From the NCBI RefSeq assembly GCF_003260195.1, contig NZ_QEIH01000005.1:1-64000 (forward strand): 64,000 nt of DNA, given 5' to 3'. A program made the translations under genes and the position numbers. Shown here in pieces: positions 25,757-34,314 of the stretch (positions are counted from its first letter, which is position 1; each line of letters opens with the position of its first letter). The notes beneath the pieces are model-generated. The model was not told the DNA's origin. It worked only from the letters and a program-made list of their open reading frames with translations, and searched no databases. This DNA is from Lutibacter citreus (GTDB taxonomy: Bacteria > Bacteroidota > Bacteroidia > Flavobacteriales > Flavobacteriaceae).

Positions 25757-26193
25757 TATTTGTAATTACAACAATTGCTGCTTTTTTAATAATGGAGTGT
25801 ATTACTTGGTTAACTCATAAATTTGTAATGCATGGTTTTATGTGGTATTTTCATGAAGATCACCATCAACCGAGATATCAAAATACTTTTGAGCGAAATG
25901 ATATATTCTTCATAATATTTGCTATTCCAAGTATAGCATTATTTTATTTTGGTTTGCAAGGAGGTTTAAATTATAAGTTTTTTATAGGTTTAGGAATTTT
26001 GTTATATGGCATAGCCTATTTTTTAATTCATGATGTTTTAATTCATCAGCGATTTAAGTGGTTTAAAAACACCAAAAATAAATATTTAATTGGTTTACGT
26101 AAAGCTCATAAAGTGCATCATAAACATTTAGGAAAAGAAGATGGTGAATGTTTTGGAATGTTAAATGTGCCTAAAAAATATTTTAAAATTTAA
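25753..26193 (+). CDS. crtZ: Beta-carotene hydroxylase
   Basis: CrtZ adds hydroxyl groups at C3 of the beta-rings, giving zeaxanthin. The 146-aa membrane protein of the fatty acid hydroxylase superfamily has the expected diiron His clusters: THKFVMHG, FHEDHHQP, HDVLIHQRF and AHKVHHKHLG. Three or four hydrophobic segments lie between them. The start ATG overlaps the previous gene by four bases and the stop overlaps the cyclase gene by one base. Confidence 0.95.
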   Translation: MIFVITTIAAFLIMECITWLTHKFVMHGFMWYFHEDHHQPRYQNTFERNDIFFIIFAIPSIALFYFGLQGGLNYKFFIGLGILLYGIAYFLIHDVLIHQRFKWFKNTKNKYLIGLRKAHKVHHKHLGKEDGECFGMLNVPKKYFKI

Positions 26194-26885
26194 TGTATTT
26201 ATATATTTTAATAAATGTTGCTTCTTTTTCGGTGCCATTTTTGTATAGTTTTCAAAAGAAAATGAATTTTATACAGTATTGGAAAGCTGTGTTTTTAGCA
26301 ATAACTTTAGTTGCAATTCCTTTTTTAATTTGGGACGTTTGGTTTACTAATTTGGGAATTTGGGGTTTTAATAAGAACTATTTATTGGGTTTTAATATTT
26401 ATAATTTACCTATTGAAGAAGTTTTATTCTTTTTTTGTATTCCATATGCAAGTATTTTTACCCATTATGCGTTATTACACTTTTTTCCGAATTTAGCATT
26501 ACCTAAAAAAATTACAAATGGACTTTTAAAATTCTTTATTTTATTCTCCTTAATAATTGTTGTTTTAAATTATAATAGGTTGTACACTTTTTTTAGTTTT
26601 CTGGTTTTTGCTTTGCTTTTAATTTATTCGTTAATTGATACAAACAAGATTTTAAATTCATTTTTCATTACATTTTTAGTAGTTCTTATTCCATTTTTTA
26701 TAGTAAATGGAATTTTAACAGGAAGCTTTATTGAAGAGCAGGTTGTTTGGTATAATAATGCTGAAAATTTAGGAATTAGAATAGGAACCATTCCCGTTGA
26801 AGATGTTTTTTATGCATTTAGTATGTTGTATGGAGCAATAATTTTAATTGAAAAAATGAAACCCAAAATTATAAATAAAAAGTAA
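26193..26885 (+). CDS. Lycopene cyclase, fused CrtYc-CrtYd type
   Basis: The 230-aa, multi-helix membrane protein consists of two homologous halves, each with a conserved acidic motif: NLPIEEVLFFF in the first half and TIPVEDVFYAF in the second. This is the heterodimeric-type lycopene cyclase found fused in Bacteroidota and archaea, unrelated to the FAD enzyme CrtY. It forms beta-rings on lycopene. With crtI, crtB and crtZ the operon is sufficient for zeaxanthin from geranylgeranyl diphosphate. Overlap with crtZ is one base. Confidence 0.92.
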   Translation: MYLYILINVASFSVPFLYSFQKKMNFIQYWKAVFLAITLVAIPFLIWDVWFTNLGIWGFNKNYLLGFNIYNLPIEEVLFFFCIPYASIFTHYALLHFFPNLALPKKITNGLLKFFILFSLIIVVLNYNRLYTFFSFLVFALLLIYSLIDTNKILNSFFITFLVVLIPFFIVNGILTGSFIEEQVVWYNNAENLGIRIGTIPVEDVFYAFSMLYGAIILIEKMKPKIINKK

Positions 26886-28172
26886 ATGAATAACAAAAGT
26901 GAAGTTGCTGTTTTTTGGTTTAGAAGAGATTTAAGATTACACGATAATACAGCATTGTACTATGCATTAAATTCTGGATTTAAAGTGCTTCCAATTTTTA
27001 TTTTTGATGAAGCTATTTTAAATGAATTACCAAAAGATGATGCAAGAGTTACTTTTATTTATAATTCATTAAATAAAATAAATGATGATTTAGTTGAAAA
27101 TAATTCTTCATTAAATGTAGAAAAAGGAAATGTAATTACTGTTTGGGAAGAGCTTCTAAATAAATTTAACATTAAAAAAGTATTTTTCAATAAAGATTAT
27201 GAACCTTATGCAAATAAAAGAGACGCTGAAATAATTAAAATATTTTTTAAAAATAATATTGAAGTAAAGACTTACAAAGATCAAGTTATTTTTGAAGCTG
27301 GTGAAGTTTTAAAAGCAGATGGAAAACCTTATACTGTTTATACACCGTATAAAAACAAATGGTGGAACTTGTATAATTCCCAAAAAAATGATTTCTATCC
27401 TTCTGAAAACATAAAAGAAAATTTTATAAAATCAACATTAAGTTTCCCTTCATTAAAAGACATTGGTTTTACAAAAAGTACTATAAAAGTTAGAGAAATT
27501 AATAAAAATACAATTTTAGACTATGAAAAGTTTAGAGATTTACCAACAATTGATACATCAAACACATCTGTGTATTTAAGATTTGGATTAATAAGTATTC
27601 GCAAACTTTTTAAATACGCAGAAACTGTAAATGCTACTTATTGTAATGAACTTATTTGGAGGGAGTTTTTTATGCAAATACTGTATCAATTTCCTAAAGT
27701 TGTGAATGAAAATTTCAAATCGAAATACAATTTTATTCCTTGGAGAAATAATGAAAAAGAGTTTAAGTTGTGGTGTGAAGGAAATACGGGATACCCAATT
27801 GTAGATGCTGGGATGCGAGAGTTAAACCAAACAGGTTATATGCATAACCGGGTGAGAATGGTGGTTGCTAGTTTTTTAAATAAACATTTATTAATTGATT
27901 GGAGTTGGGGAGAGGCTTATTTTGCTGAAAAATTATTGGATTATGATTTAGCGGCTAACAATGGAAACTGGCAATGGGCTGCAGGAACTGGTTGTGATTC
28001 GGCTCCTTATTTTAGAGTATTTAATCCAACTACACAACAACAAAAATTTGATCCAGATTTTAAATATATCAAAAAATGGAATCCTAATTATAAAGATATT
28101 TCTGAAATTGTAGATCACAAATTTGCACGTTTACGTTATTTAGAAGTGGTTAAAGCTTCTTTAGTTCGATAA
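26886..28172 (+). CDS. Deoxyribodipyrimidine photolyase (class I)
   Basis: The 428-aa flavoprotein uses blue light to split pyrimidine dimers. The N-terminal antenna domain opens with VAVFWFRRDLRLHDNTAL. The C-terminal FAD domain has TGYPIVDAGMREL, the HNRVRMVVASFL segment, and DLAANNGNWQWAAGTGCDSAPYFR split over the active site. It starts immediately after the cyclase stop codon, so DNA repair and pigment synthesis share one transcript. The conserved residues favour a true photolyase over a sensory cryptochrome. The stop codon converges with the DUF2867 gene, 1 base away. Confidence 0.94.
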   Translation: MNNKSEVAVFWFRRDLRLHDNTALYYALNSGFKVLPIFIFDEAILNELPKDDARVTFIYNSLNKINDDLVENNSSLNVEKGNVITVWEELLNKFNIKKVFFNKDYEPYANKRDAEIIKIFFKNNIEVKTYKDQVIFEAGEVLKADGKPYTVYTPYKNKWWNLYNSQKNDFYPSENIKENFIKSTLSFPSLKDIGFTKSTIKVREINKNTILDYEKFRDLPTIDTSNTSVYLRFGLISIRKLFKYAETVNATYCNELIWREFFMQILYQFPKVVNENFKSKYNFIPWRNNEKEFKLWCEGNTGYPIVDAGMRELNQTGYMHNRVRMVVASFLNKHLLIDWSWGEAYFAEKLLDYDLAANNGNWQWAAGTGCDSAPYFRVFNPTTQQQKFDPDFKYIKKWNPNYKDISEIVDHKFARLRYLEVVKASLVR

Positions 28173-28173
28173 T

Positions 28174-29589
28174 TTATACTAATTTAGAAATCATTCCATT
28201 AAAAACAAACCAATGAAATGGTGTTACTGCATACCAATATAATCTACCAGCAATACCTTGAGGTCTAAATGTAGCTGTTTGATATAGTATATCGTTTTCT
28301 ATTCTAAACTCAAGCCAAGCTTCGCCAGGAAGTTTCATTTCAGCATATAATAAAAGTTTTTTGGCTTCTTTATTAGCATAAATAACACGCCAAAAATCTA
28401 AAGAATCTCCATTGTTTAGTTTTGTAGGATGTGTACGTCCTCTCCTTAAACCAGTTCCGCCAAATAATTTATCTAAATAACCGCGTAATTTCCATAAAAA
28501 AGTTCCGTAATACCATCCGTTTTCACCTCCAATAGACCATATTTTGTTCAAAGTATAATTTACATCTTTTAAATTTCGTTGTTTTTTATCTGTAAAGCAG
28601 CCGTAAGTTGGTACATTAATATGTTTATGTATATCGCTTTTTAAAGCGCTACTTATAAAAGAGTCCTTCCAGCTAGAAACTATACTATTTTGTTCAATTT
28701 TTAAAAATGCATTTTTTACAGCATCTTTATATGAAATGGGTTTTATGTTTAGTATTTTGTTAATGTTACTAGTGTTTCCAATAATTTCTATACCCATACT
28801 ATTTACGAGTGAAGCTGCTAATTTATAAGATGTAGAGGTTACAAAATAAAGCCAGTATGATGAGAGCTTAGGAGTCATTATTGGTATTGTAATAATTCTT
28901 CGTTTAAGCCCTCTTATTTTTGCGAATTCTAAAAGCATTTGTTTGTAAGTAAGTATTTCTGGTCCAAAAATATCAAACGATTTATTGTAAAGCTTTTCGT
29001 TTCCTTTTGCTTTTTCTAAAAAAGACAATACATCTCTAACAGCAATAGGTTGAGTTTTGGTATTTAGCCATTTTGGAGCAACCATAATGGGTAGTTTTTC
29101 AACCAGATCTCTTATAATTTCAAAGGAAGAGCTTCCTGATCCAACTATAATACCTGCTTTAAATGTGGTTAAAGCATATTTTTCTGAATTTAAAGTTGTT
29201 TCAACATTTTTTCGTGATAATAAATGTTTTGAGAGCTTTGTATCATTAGTTATACCACTTAAATATATAACTTGTTTGGTTGTAGTGTTTTCAATGTGGT
29301 TTTTGAAATTTTGTGCACACTGCTCTTCTAGTATGTGAAATTCTGTTGAAGAATTTGACATTGAATGGATTAAGTAGTATGCAATATCAATATCTTTAGG
29401 GATATTAATTAAAGTATTTGGTTTTAAAAAATCTACTTCAACAATACTTATATTTTTATCATTTTTAAAATTATTGGGAGATCTATTTTTATCTCGTACG
29501 GCACAAACAACAGTATAACCTTCATTTAATAATATAGGTATTAAGCGTTTTCCAATATAGCCTGTTGCACCTGTAACTAGAATTTTCAT
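28174..29589 (-). CDS. NAD(P)-binding SDR with DUF2867 domain
   Basis: At 471 aa it has an extended SDR/NmrA-like domain (about 1-290) with the nucleotide loop TGATGYIGKR. A C-terminal DUF2867 domain (about 330-471) contains GENGWYYGTFLWKLRGYLDKLFGG, GLRRGRTHP and a hydrophobic end with TPFHWFVFNGM. Such proteins often occur beside photolyases in bacteria; the substrate is not known. It is the last gene of a minus-strand operon with the ABC1 kinase and the TetR regulator. Confidence 0.88.
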   Translation of the reverse strand: MKILVTGATGYIGKRLIPILLNEGYTVVCAVRDKNRSPNNFKNDKNISIVEVDFLKPNTLINIPKDIDIAYYLIHSMSNSSTEFHILEEQCAQNFKNHIENTTTKQVIYLSGITNDTKLSKHLLSRKNVETTLNSEKYALTTFKAGIIVGSGSSSFEIIRDLVEKLPIMVAPKWLNTKTQPIAVRDVLSFLEKAKGNEKLYNKSFDIFGPEILTYKQMLLEFAKIRGLKRRIITIPIMTPKLSSYWLYFVTSTSYKLAASLVNSMGIEIIGNTSNINKILNIKPISYKDAVKNAFLKIEQNSIVSSWKDSFISSALKSDIHKHINVPTYGCFTDKKQRNLKDVNYTLNKIWSIGGENGWYYGTFLWKLRGYLDKLFGGTGLRRGRTHPTKLNNGDSLDFWRVIYANKEAKKLLLYAEMKLPGEAWLEFRIENDILYQTATFRPQGIAGRLYWYAVTPFHWFVFNGMISKLV

Positions 29590-29615
29590 TTTTAAAATTT
29601 ATTAAATTTAAATGG

Positions 29616-30929
29616 TTATAATTTTTTATAATTATTAATTTTTACTTCAGTTGCTTTTAAATCAAACATTAAGTTATAAAGACCAAAAAACGTTCTGTTT
29701 ATATATATAAAATGTTTGGAACCTCTATTTCCATTCATTTTTTTAAGCTCTGTATTTTTTGAGTAACGTTCTCCTAATTCTGCAATTTGTTTAAAGAAGT
29801 TAGGATTAGAAAAATCGAATGTTTCTTTATGAAAAGGTTGAGTAAACAAACTTAGCATATCGTGAAACATAGCTGTGAAAAATGCTAATTCTTCAGGAGA
29901 GTCATCATCTCTTAAAATTTCTAATTCAAATAATTTTTGTTTAAAAATATCGGTATTATTAATATTCTCCTTTTTAGCTAATTCAAAATAAGGAATGTAA
30001 AATTCATCAGGAATTGCTTTCATACAGCCAAAATCTAAAGCTATTAAATCGGCATCTTTTGAAATTAAAAAATTTCCTGGGTGAGGATCTGCATGTACTT
30101 TTTTTAAAGTGTGAATTTGGTACATATAAAAATCCCACAAAGCTTGTCCTAGTTTGTTTGATTTTTCCGTATTTGTATTATGAGCTGTAAATTCAGATAA
30201 ATGTTCCCCGTGCATCCAGTCCATTGTAATAATTCTTTCCGAAGAAAATTCTGAATAATATTTTGGGAAGCGTAAATTTGGGATATGATTACAAGCAGCT
30301 GAGATTTCTTTACTCTGTTTAATTTCAATTAAATAGTTGGTTTCTTCAATTAATTTATCTTCAACTTCTTTAAAATATTTATCAGAATCCTTTCCTTTAA
30401 TATTAAACATACTTATTGCAATTGGTTTAACCAGCGTTAAATCGCTAGATATACTATTGGCAATTCCAGGATATTGAATTTTTACTGCTAAATTTTTACC
30501 GTCCTTTTCAGCTTTATGAACTTGTCCAATACTTGCGGCATTTACTGAATTTGCATTAAAAGTGTCGAAAATTTCATTTGGAGCCTTTCCAAAATATTTT
30601 TTGAACGTTTTAATAACTAAAGGGGCCGATAAGGGAGGAACCGAAAATTGAGATAAGGAAAACTTTTCTACATAAGCTTGTGGTAAAACACTTTTTTCCA
30701 TGCTTAACATTTGAGCTACTTTTAAGGCGCTTCCTTTTAGGTTTTTTAAACCATCATAAATGTCTTCAGCGTTATTTTTATCTAGTTTTTGTTTAGCTTC
30801 ATCTTCTGTACTTACTAATTTATCTCCATAATATTTTAAATAATTCATCCCAACTTTGGCGCCGGTTTGTACTAATTTAGAAGCTCTATGTATTTTTGAG
30901 ATAGGAATTGTATCTATAGTTTTTAACAT
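29616..30929 (-). CDS. ABC1/AarF/UbiB-family atypical kinase
   Basis: The 437-aa protein has the features of the UbiB family. An N-terminal extension carries ALKVAQMLSM, in place of the usual KxGQ motif. Next are an A-rich loop (NAASIGQVHKAE), the lysine strand AVKIQYPG, the catalytic HADPHPGNFL and the metal-binding ALDFGCMK. These proteins are ATPases that support quinone and isoprenoid metabolism. It lies 7 bases downstream of the TetR gene and 26 bases before the SDR gene. Confidence 0.9.
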   Translation of the reverse strand: MLKTIDTIPISKIHRASKLVQTGAKVGMNYLKYYGDKLVSTEDEAKQKLDKNNAEDIYDGLKNLKGSALKVAQMLSMEKSVLPQAYVEKFSLSQFSVPPLSAPLVIKTFKKYFGKAPNEIFDTFNANSVNAASIGQVHKAEKDGKNLAVKIQYPGIANSISSDLTLVKPIAISMFNIKGKDSDKYFKEVEDKLIEETNYLIEIKQSKEISAACNHIPNLRFPKYYSEFSSERIITMDWMHGEHLSEFTAHNTNTEKSNKLGQALWDFYMYQIHTLKKVHADPHPGNFLISKDADLIALDFGCMKAIPDEFYIPYFELAKKENINNTDIFKQKLFELEILRDDDSPEELAFFTAMFHDMLSLFTQPFHKETFDFSNPNFFKQIAELGERYSKNTELKKMNGNRGSKHFIYINRTFFGLYNLMFDLKATEVKINNYKKL

Positions 30930-30936
30930 ATTTATT

Positions 30937-31593
30937 TTAGTTTGTGTTTATTTTTTCTTTGTATAAAAATTTACCCAAATCAATAATACTTTTTAAAGGA
31001 GTTGAGTTAATTAAATCAAAACTTGTATTTACAGATTTTTCAATAAAAATATCTGTTTTTTCAAAAGCTGCAGAAGTATCATTTATCCAAAATTTTAAGG
31101 TAACTAATAATTGAATCCAGGCAGTTTCTTTAATACTCTTTTGTTGAATTTGAACTATATTTTTTTGTTTAAAATCAATAGTTTCTATTTCCAGAGAGTC
31201 TATATAATTAGTAAAACTGGTTTTAAGCATAGATAATGCACTATGTTTACTAATGTCTAACTTATTAGTGTCTAATATTGAAATAATAAAACTTCTGTTT
31301 GAAGTTAAAATTTCAAAAAAAGTATAATAAAAACTTAATAACTTATTACGAGCATCAAAATTTTGGTAGTCTTCACTTTTTTCTATTACACTAATTGTAT
31401 TCTCAAAAAATGCATTAAAAATAGATTTTTCAAGAGCTTCAAAGGATCCGAAAAATTGATAAAATGTAGCTTCTTCAAATTTATTTTCTTTAGCAAATGA
31501 GAAAACAGTTGGTGGTTTTAAATTATGCTCTAAAATGTAACTCATATATTTAGAGATAATTTCCATAGCATTAATTTCTTTATTTTTGGACAT
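30937..31593 (-). CDS. TetR-like regulator
   Basis: This 218-aa protein has an N-terminal helix-turn-helix (residues about 8-60) with the TetR-type recognition segment EATFYQFFGSFEALEKSIF. A long helical ligand/dimer domain follows. It is the first gene of the operon with the ABC1 kinase and DUF2867 SDR, which is typical of a local regulator. A perfect palindrome TAATACGTATTA at 31928-31939 in the shared upstream region is one possible operator. Confidence 0.8.
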   Translation of the reverse strand: MSKNKEINAMEIISKYMSYILEHNLKPPTVFSFAKENKFEEATFYQFFGSFEALEKSIFNAFFENTISVIEKSEDYQNFDARNKLLSFYYTFFEILTSNRSFIISILDTNKLDISKHSALSMLKTSFTNYIDSLEIETIDFKQKNIVQIQQKSIKETAWIQLLVTLKFWINDTSAAFEKTDIFIEKSVNTSFDLINSTPLKSIIDLGKFLYKEKINTN

Positions 31594-31613
31594 AATATTT
31601 TATTTTTAAATAA

Positions 31614-31752
31614 TGTTTAACGTAAAGGTACAAAAATTAAACAAAACAACAGCTTGTATTTAAATTTAAACTATGTTAAAACTTTATTAAAGTATAGATA
31701 AAACTAATAGTGGATTATGGAAACTTAAATTTAAATGTTTAACTTTGTTAAA
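31614..31752. promoter_or_regulatory. Operator-like motifs in the TetR/folE divergent region
   Basis: TGTTTAAC occurs at 31614-31621 and 31736-31743. The latter is part of the perfect inverted repeat TTTAAC-TTT-GTTAAA (31738-31752). TTAAACAA lies at 31637-31644 between candidate promoter boxes of the TetR gene; its minus-10-like box reads TACCTTTA, one base off consensus. The whole 31594-32130 gap is non-coding and also holds a gene remnant, a tandem repeat and a palindrome listed separately. Confidence 0.45.
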
Positions 31753-31769
31753 TTGTAAGTAAACAAAAA

Positions 31770-31875
31770 TAATAAAATACCGATAATTGATGAAGAGTGC
31801 TTTACTCCAATACATATGTGGTCTGCTTTAAATTGGGCGATTGAAAAAAATAAATATGTTTGGAAAGTGCAGTAA
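31770..31875 (+). pseudogene. Possible gene remnant without start codon
   Basis: About 31 codons read openly to TAA at 31873-31875 and give a protein-like string rich in Trp: DEECFTPIHMWSALNWAI, followed by EKNKYVWKVQ. Three Trp and a Cys are unusual for random AT-rich DNA. There is no start codon in frame after the preceding stop. It may be the C-terminal end of a lost gene; no family is recognised. Confidence 0.3.
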
Positions 31876-31893
31876 TTGAATGCAGTAATTGAA
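31868..31893. repeat. Perfect tandem repeat of 13 bases
   Basis: TGCAGTAATTGAA occurs twice directly in a row (31868-31880 and 31881-31893), over the end of the possible gene remnant. Confidence 0.7.
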
Positions 31894-31927
31894 ATTATCA
31901 TAGTCATAATTACCAGTTAGAATTAAG

Positions 31928-31939
31928 TAATACGTATTA
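31928..31939. promoter_or_regulatory. Perfect 12-base palindrome TAATACGTATTA
   Basis: A fully symmetrical site in the divergent region between the TetR operon and folE. Palindromes of this kind are typical operators of TetR dimers; the assignment is an inference. Confidence 0.4.
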
Positions 31940-32007
31940 TAATTAAAGTTAAAAGTAATGTAATTGTTAAACATTTTTTCGATTTTATAAAACATAATGT
32001 ATTTGGT

Positions 32008-32015
32008 TAAATTTG
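32008..32015 (+). promoter_or_regulatory. Minus-10-like box for folE
   Basis: TAAATTTG matches the consensus and lies 115 bases before folE. A GTTAAACA motif is 35 bases upstream (31966-31973). Confidence 0.4.
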
Positions 32016-32090
32016 ATTCTAAGAATAGAAGTGTTTAAAATTTTAGTAAAACGTGATAAAATATAACATTGGTATTTTTAAATTTTTAAA

Positions 32091-32118
32091 CCTCTTTTAG
32101 AGGAGGATTATGAACTAA
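32091..32118 (+). promoter_or_regulatory. SD sequence, hairpin and start-stop mini frame before folE
   Basis: A perfect AGGAGG (32101-32106) stands before ATG-AAC-TAA (32110-32118), a two-codon frame in phase with folE, whose own ATG is at 32131. CCTCT-TTT-AGAGG (32091-32103) can fold over the first part of the AGGAGG. Strong SD sequences are rare in this lineage, so a translational control element is possible. Confidence 0.45.
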
Positions 32119-32130
32119 AAATTAAGCTTT

Positions 32131-32832
32131 ATGAGACAAGAAGAAACTTTGTTGAATTTTCGGGCTAAACAAAGTGGGTTAAACGATTTGAATTCTGAAG
32201 ATGTTGTTGAAGATGATTTAAAAACGGGTGTTGAGACGCCATTAGTTAAAGATGCTTTTAAATTATCTGATGAAGAAAAAAAAGAGCAAATTACGGAGTT
32301 GTTTTCGGATATAATGAAAGTTATGGGAATGGATTTAACAGATGATTCATTAAAAGAAACTCCAAATAGAGTTGCAAAAATGTATATAGATGAAATATTT
32401 TCAGGATTAAACCCTGAGAATAAGCCAGAAATAACGTTGTTTGAGAATAAATATAAGTACAATCAAATGTTGGTTGAAAAGGATATTAAATTTTATTCTA
32501 ATTGCGAACATCATTTTGTTCCATTTTTTGGTAAAGTTCATGTAGCTTATATTTCATCAGGAAAAGTAATTGGACTTTCAAAAATTAATAGGATAGTTCA
32601 GTATTTTGCAAAGAGACCGCAAGTTCAGGAAAGATTAACAAATCAAATTGGATTAGAGCTTGGTAATATTTTAGAAACCGAAAACATTGCAGTAATAATA
32701 GACGCAAAGCATTTATGTGTTGCATCAAGAGGTATTAAGGATGATTCATCAACTACAGTAACAAGTTATTATAGTGGTGTATTTAATAAGTCAAAAAAAA
32801 TTGTAGAACTTCAAAATTATTTAAAAATATAA
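32131..32832 (+). CDS. folE: GTP cyclohydrolase I
   Basis: FolE converts GTP to dihydroneopterin triphosphate, the first step to folates and pterins. The 233-aa protein has a variable N-terminus (to about 50) and the conserved core. The zinc ligands lie in YSNCEHHFVPF and KHLCVASRG, and the catalytic block QERLTNQIG is present. Pterin or folate derivatives serve as antenna cofactors of photolyases, which fits the setting 4 kb from a photolyase gene. It heads a long run of plus-strand genes. Confidence 0.95.
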   Translation: MRQEETLLNFRAKQSGLNDLNSEDVVEDDLKTGVETPLVKDAFKLSDEEKKEQITELFSDIMKVMGMDLTDDSLKETPNRVAKMYIDEIFSGLNPENKPEITLFENKYKYNQMLVEKDIKFYSNCEHHFVPFFGKVHVAYISSGKVIGLSKINRIVQYFAKRPQVQERLTNQIGLELGNILETENIAVIIDAKHLCVASRGIKDDSSTTVTSYYSGVFNKSKKIVELQNYLKI

Positions 32833-32834
32833 GT

Positions 32835-33044
32835 ATGGAATTAGTAGAAAAAGCGTTGGAATTTGAGCATCGTAAACTTTCGTTAAAGAGTACAAATGAA
32901 AGAATTATGGCCTCAAGAGAAGTTAAGGCGTTAATTTTAGGTGTTAATGAAATTTATAAGAAAAATAAGGATCCTGAATTAATGGACCTTATGAAACGTT
33001 TAACAGTTATTAAGCGAAAAGTTGAAAAACGATTAAAATATTAG
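32835..33044 (+). CDS. Small basic helical protein, 69 aa
   Basis: The product is a Lys/Arg-rich, all-helical small protein without cysteines, signal peptide or membrane segment. It starts MELVEKALEFEHRKLSLKS and ends in a basic helix KRKVEKRLKY. No family is recognised. Two bases separate it from folE and nine from the SDR gene, so it belongs to the same transcript, and its size and charge would allow nucleic-acid or protein binding. Confidence 0.65.
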   Translation: MELVEKALEFEHRKLSLKSTNERIMASREVKALILGVNEIYKKNKDPELMDLMKRLTVIKRKVEKRLKY

Positions 33045-33053
33045 TAGAATGAT

Positions 33054-33737
33054 ATGAAAACAATTGTTATAATTGGAGGTAGTAAAGGAATTGGAAATGC
33101 TATTGTTAATATTTTACTTAATGAATGTTTAGTTATAAACATAAGTAGAACTAATCCTAGTTTAATTCATAAAAACTTTACACATTATAATTGTAACATT
33201 TTGATTGATGAATTACCTGAAATACAAAATGTAGATTCATTAATTTATTGTCCGGGAAGTATTAATTTAAAACCTTTTGAACGATTAAAATTAGATGATT
33301 TTAAAAAGGATTATGAAATTAATTTTTTAGGAGCTGTAAGAGCAATTCAAAAGTATTTACCAAATTTAAAGGAAAGTAAAAACTCAAGTATTTTATTGTT
33401 TAGTACGGTAGCTTCCAAATTGGGAATGCCATTTCATACAAGTGTTGCTAGCGTAAAATCAGCTATTGAAGGTTTGGTAAAATCGTTAGCAGCTGAGTAT
33501 GCTCCAAACATAAGAGTTAATGCTATAGCACCAACAGTTACGGATACTACATTAGCATCTAAACTATTGCGAAATGATAGACAAAAAGAGCAAATGATTG
33601 AAAGACATCCGTTAAAAAAATATTTAAATGTTGAAGAGGTGGCAACTATGGCTGCGTTTTTAATTTCAGAAAAAGCTTTATCTATGTCTGGACAAATATT
33701 TCAAATGGATTGTGGAATAACTAGTTTGAAAATTTAA
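33054..33737 (+). CDS. Short-chain dehydrogenase/reductase
   Basis: This classical SDR of 227 aa has the cofactor loop GGSKGIG at residues 8-14 and the NAG-equivalent YCPGSI. A catalytic Ser lies in LLFSTVASK. The usual YxxxK Tyr appears to be replaced, since the segment following reads HTSVASVKSAIEG with Ser-Lys instead of Tyr-Lys. The fold and C-terminal QMDCGIT end are standard. The missing Tyr, if real, suggests altered chemistry. It lies in the folE operon. Confidence 0.88.
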   Translation: MKTIVIIGGSKGIGNAIVNILLNECLVINISRTNPSLIHKNFTHYNCNILIDELPEIQNVDSLIYCPGSINLKPFERLKLDDFKKDYEINFLGAVRAIQKYLPNLKESKNSSILLFSTVASKLGMPFHTSVASVKSAIEGLVKSLAAEYAPNIRVNAIAPTVTDTTLASKLLRNDRQKEQMIERHPLKKYLNVEEVATMAAFLISEKALSMSGQIFQMDCGITSLKI

Positions 33738-33752
33738 AATTTTAAAAAAACT

Positions 33753-34313
33753 ATGAAACTAATAGGTATAGTAGTAAGTTTAATGGCTTCATTTATATTG
33801 TTAATGGGATCAATATCAAACAAAAAGAATATGGAAACTAAATCGTCAATTTATAATATTTCAATAAACAGTATTACCGGAGAACCTATTAATTTAAAAG
33901 ATTTTAAAGGGAAAAAAATATTGTTTGTTAACACGGCTTCAAAATGTGGCTTTACAGGGCAATATAAAGATTTAGAGAAATTAAATAAAGAATACAAAGA
34001 TAAACTTGTTATTATAGGTTTACCTTGTAATCAATTTGGTGGGCAGGAGCCAGGGACATTGCCTGAAATACAATCTTTTTGTGAGGTTAATTATGGTGTT
34101 ACTTTTTTAATGACTGAGAAAATTGATGTTAAAGGTGAAAACATACACCCTTTATATGCTTGGTTAACTAAAAAGGAATTAAATGGAGTGAAAAGTTCAT
34201 CTGTTAAATGGAATTTTCAAAAGTATATGGTAGATGAAAATGGTAATTATATAGATTTTTATTACTCAATTACAAAACCAATGAGCTCAAAAATTTTAAA
34301 TCATTTAAAATAA
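33753..34313 (+). CDS. Glutathione peroxidase family (thiol peroxidase)
   Basis: The 186-aa protein has a short N-terminal hydrophobic stretch (about 5-20), so it is probably exported or membrane-anchored. The catalytic block NTASKCGFTGQY has Cys65 in place of selenocysteine. The LPCNQFGGQEPG motif and KWNFQKYMVDENG supply the Gln and Trp of the active site. It reduces peroxides, probably with thioredoxin. It is part of the folE operon, 1 base before tspO. Confidence 0.93.
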   Translation: MKLIGIVVSLMASFILLMGSISNKKNMETKSSIYNISINSITGEPINLKDFKGKKILFVNTASKCGFTGQYKDLEKLNKEYKDKLVIIGLPCNQFGGQEPGTLPEIQSFCEVNYGVTFLMTEKIDVKGENIHPLYAWLTKKELNGVKSSSVKWNFQKYMVDENGNYIDFYYSITKPMSSKILNHLK

Positions 34314-34314
34314 T

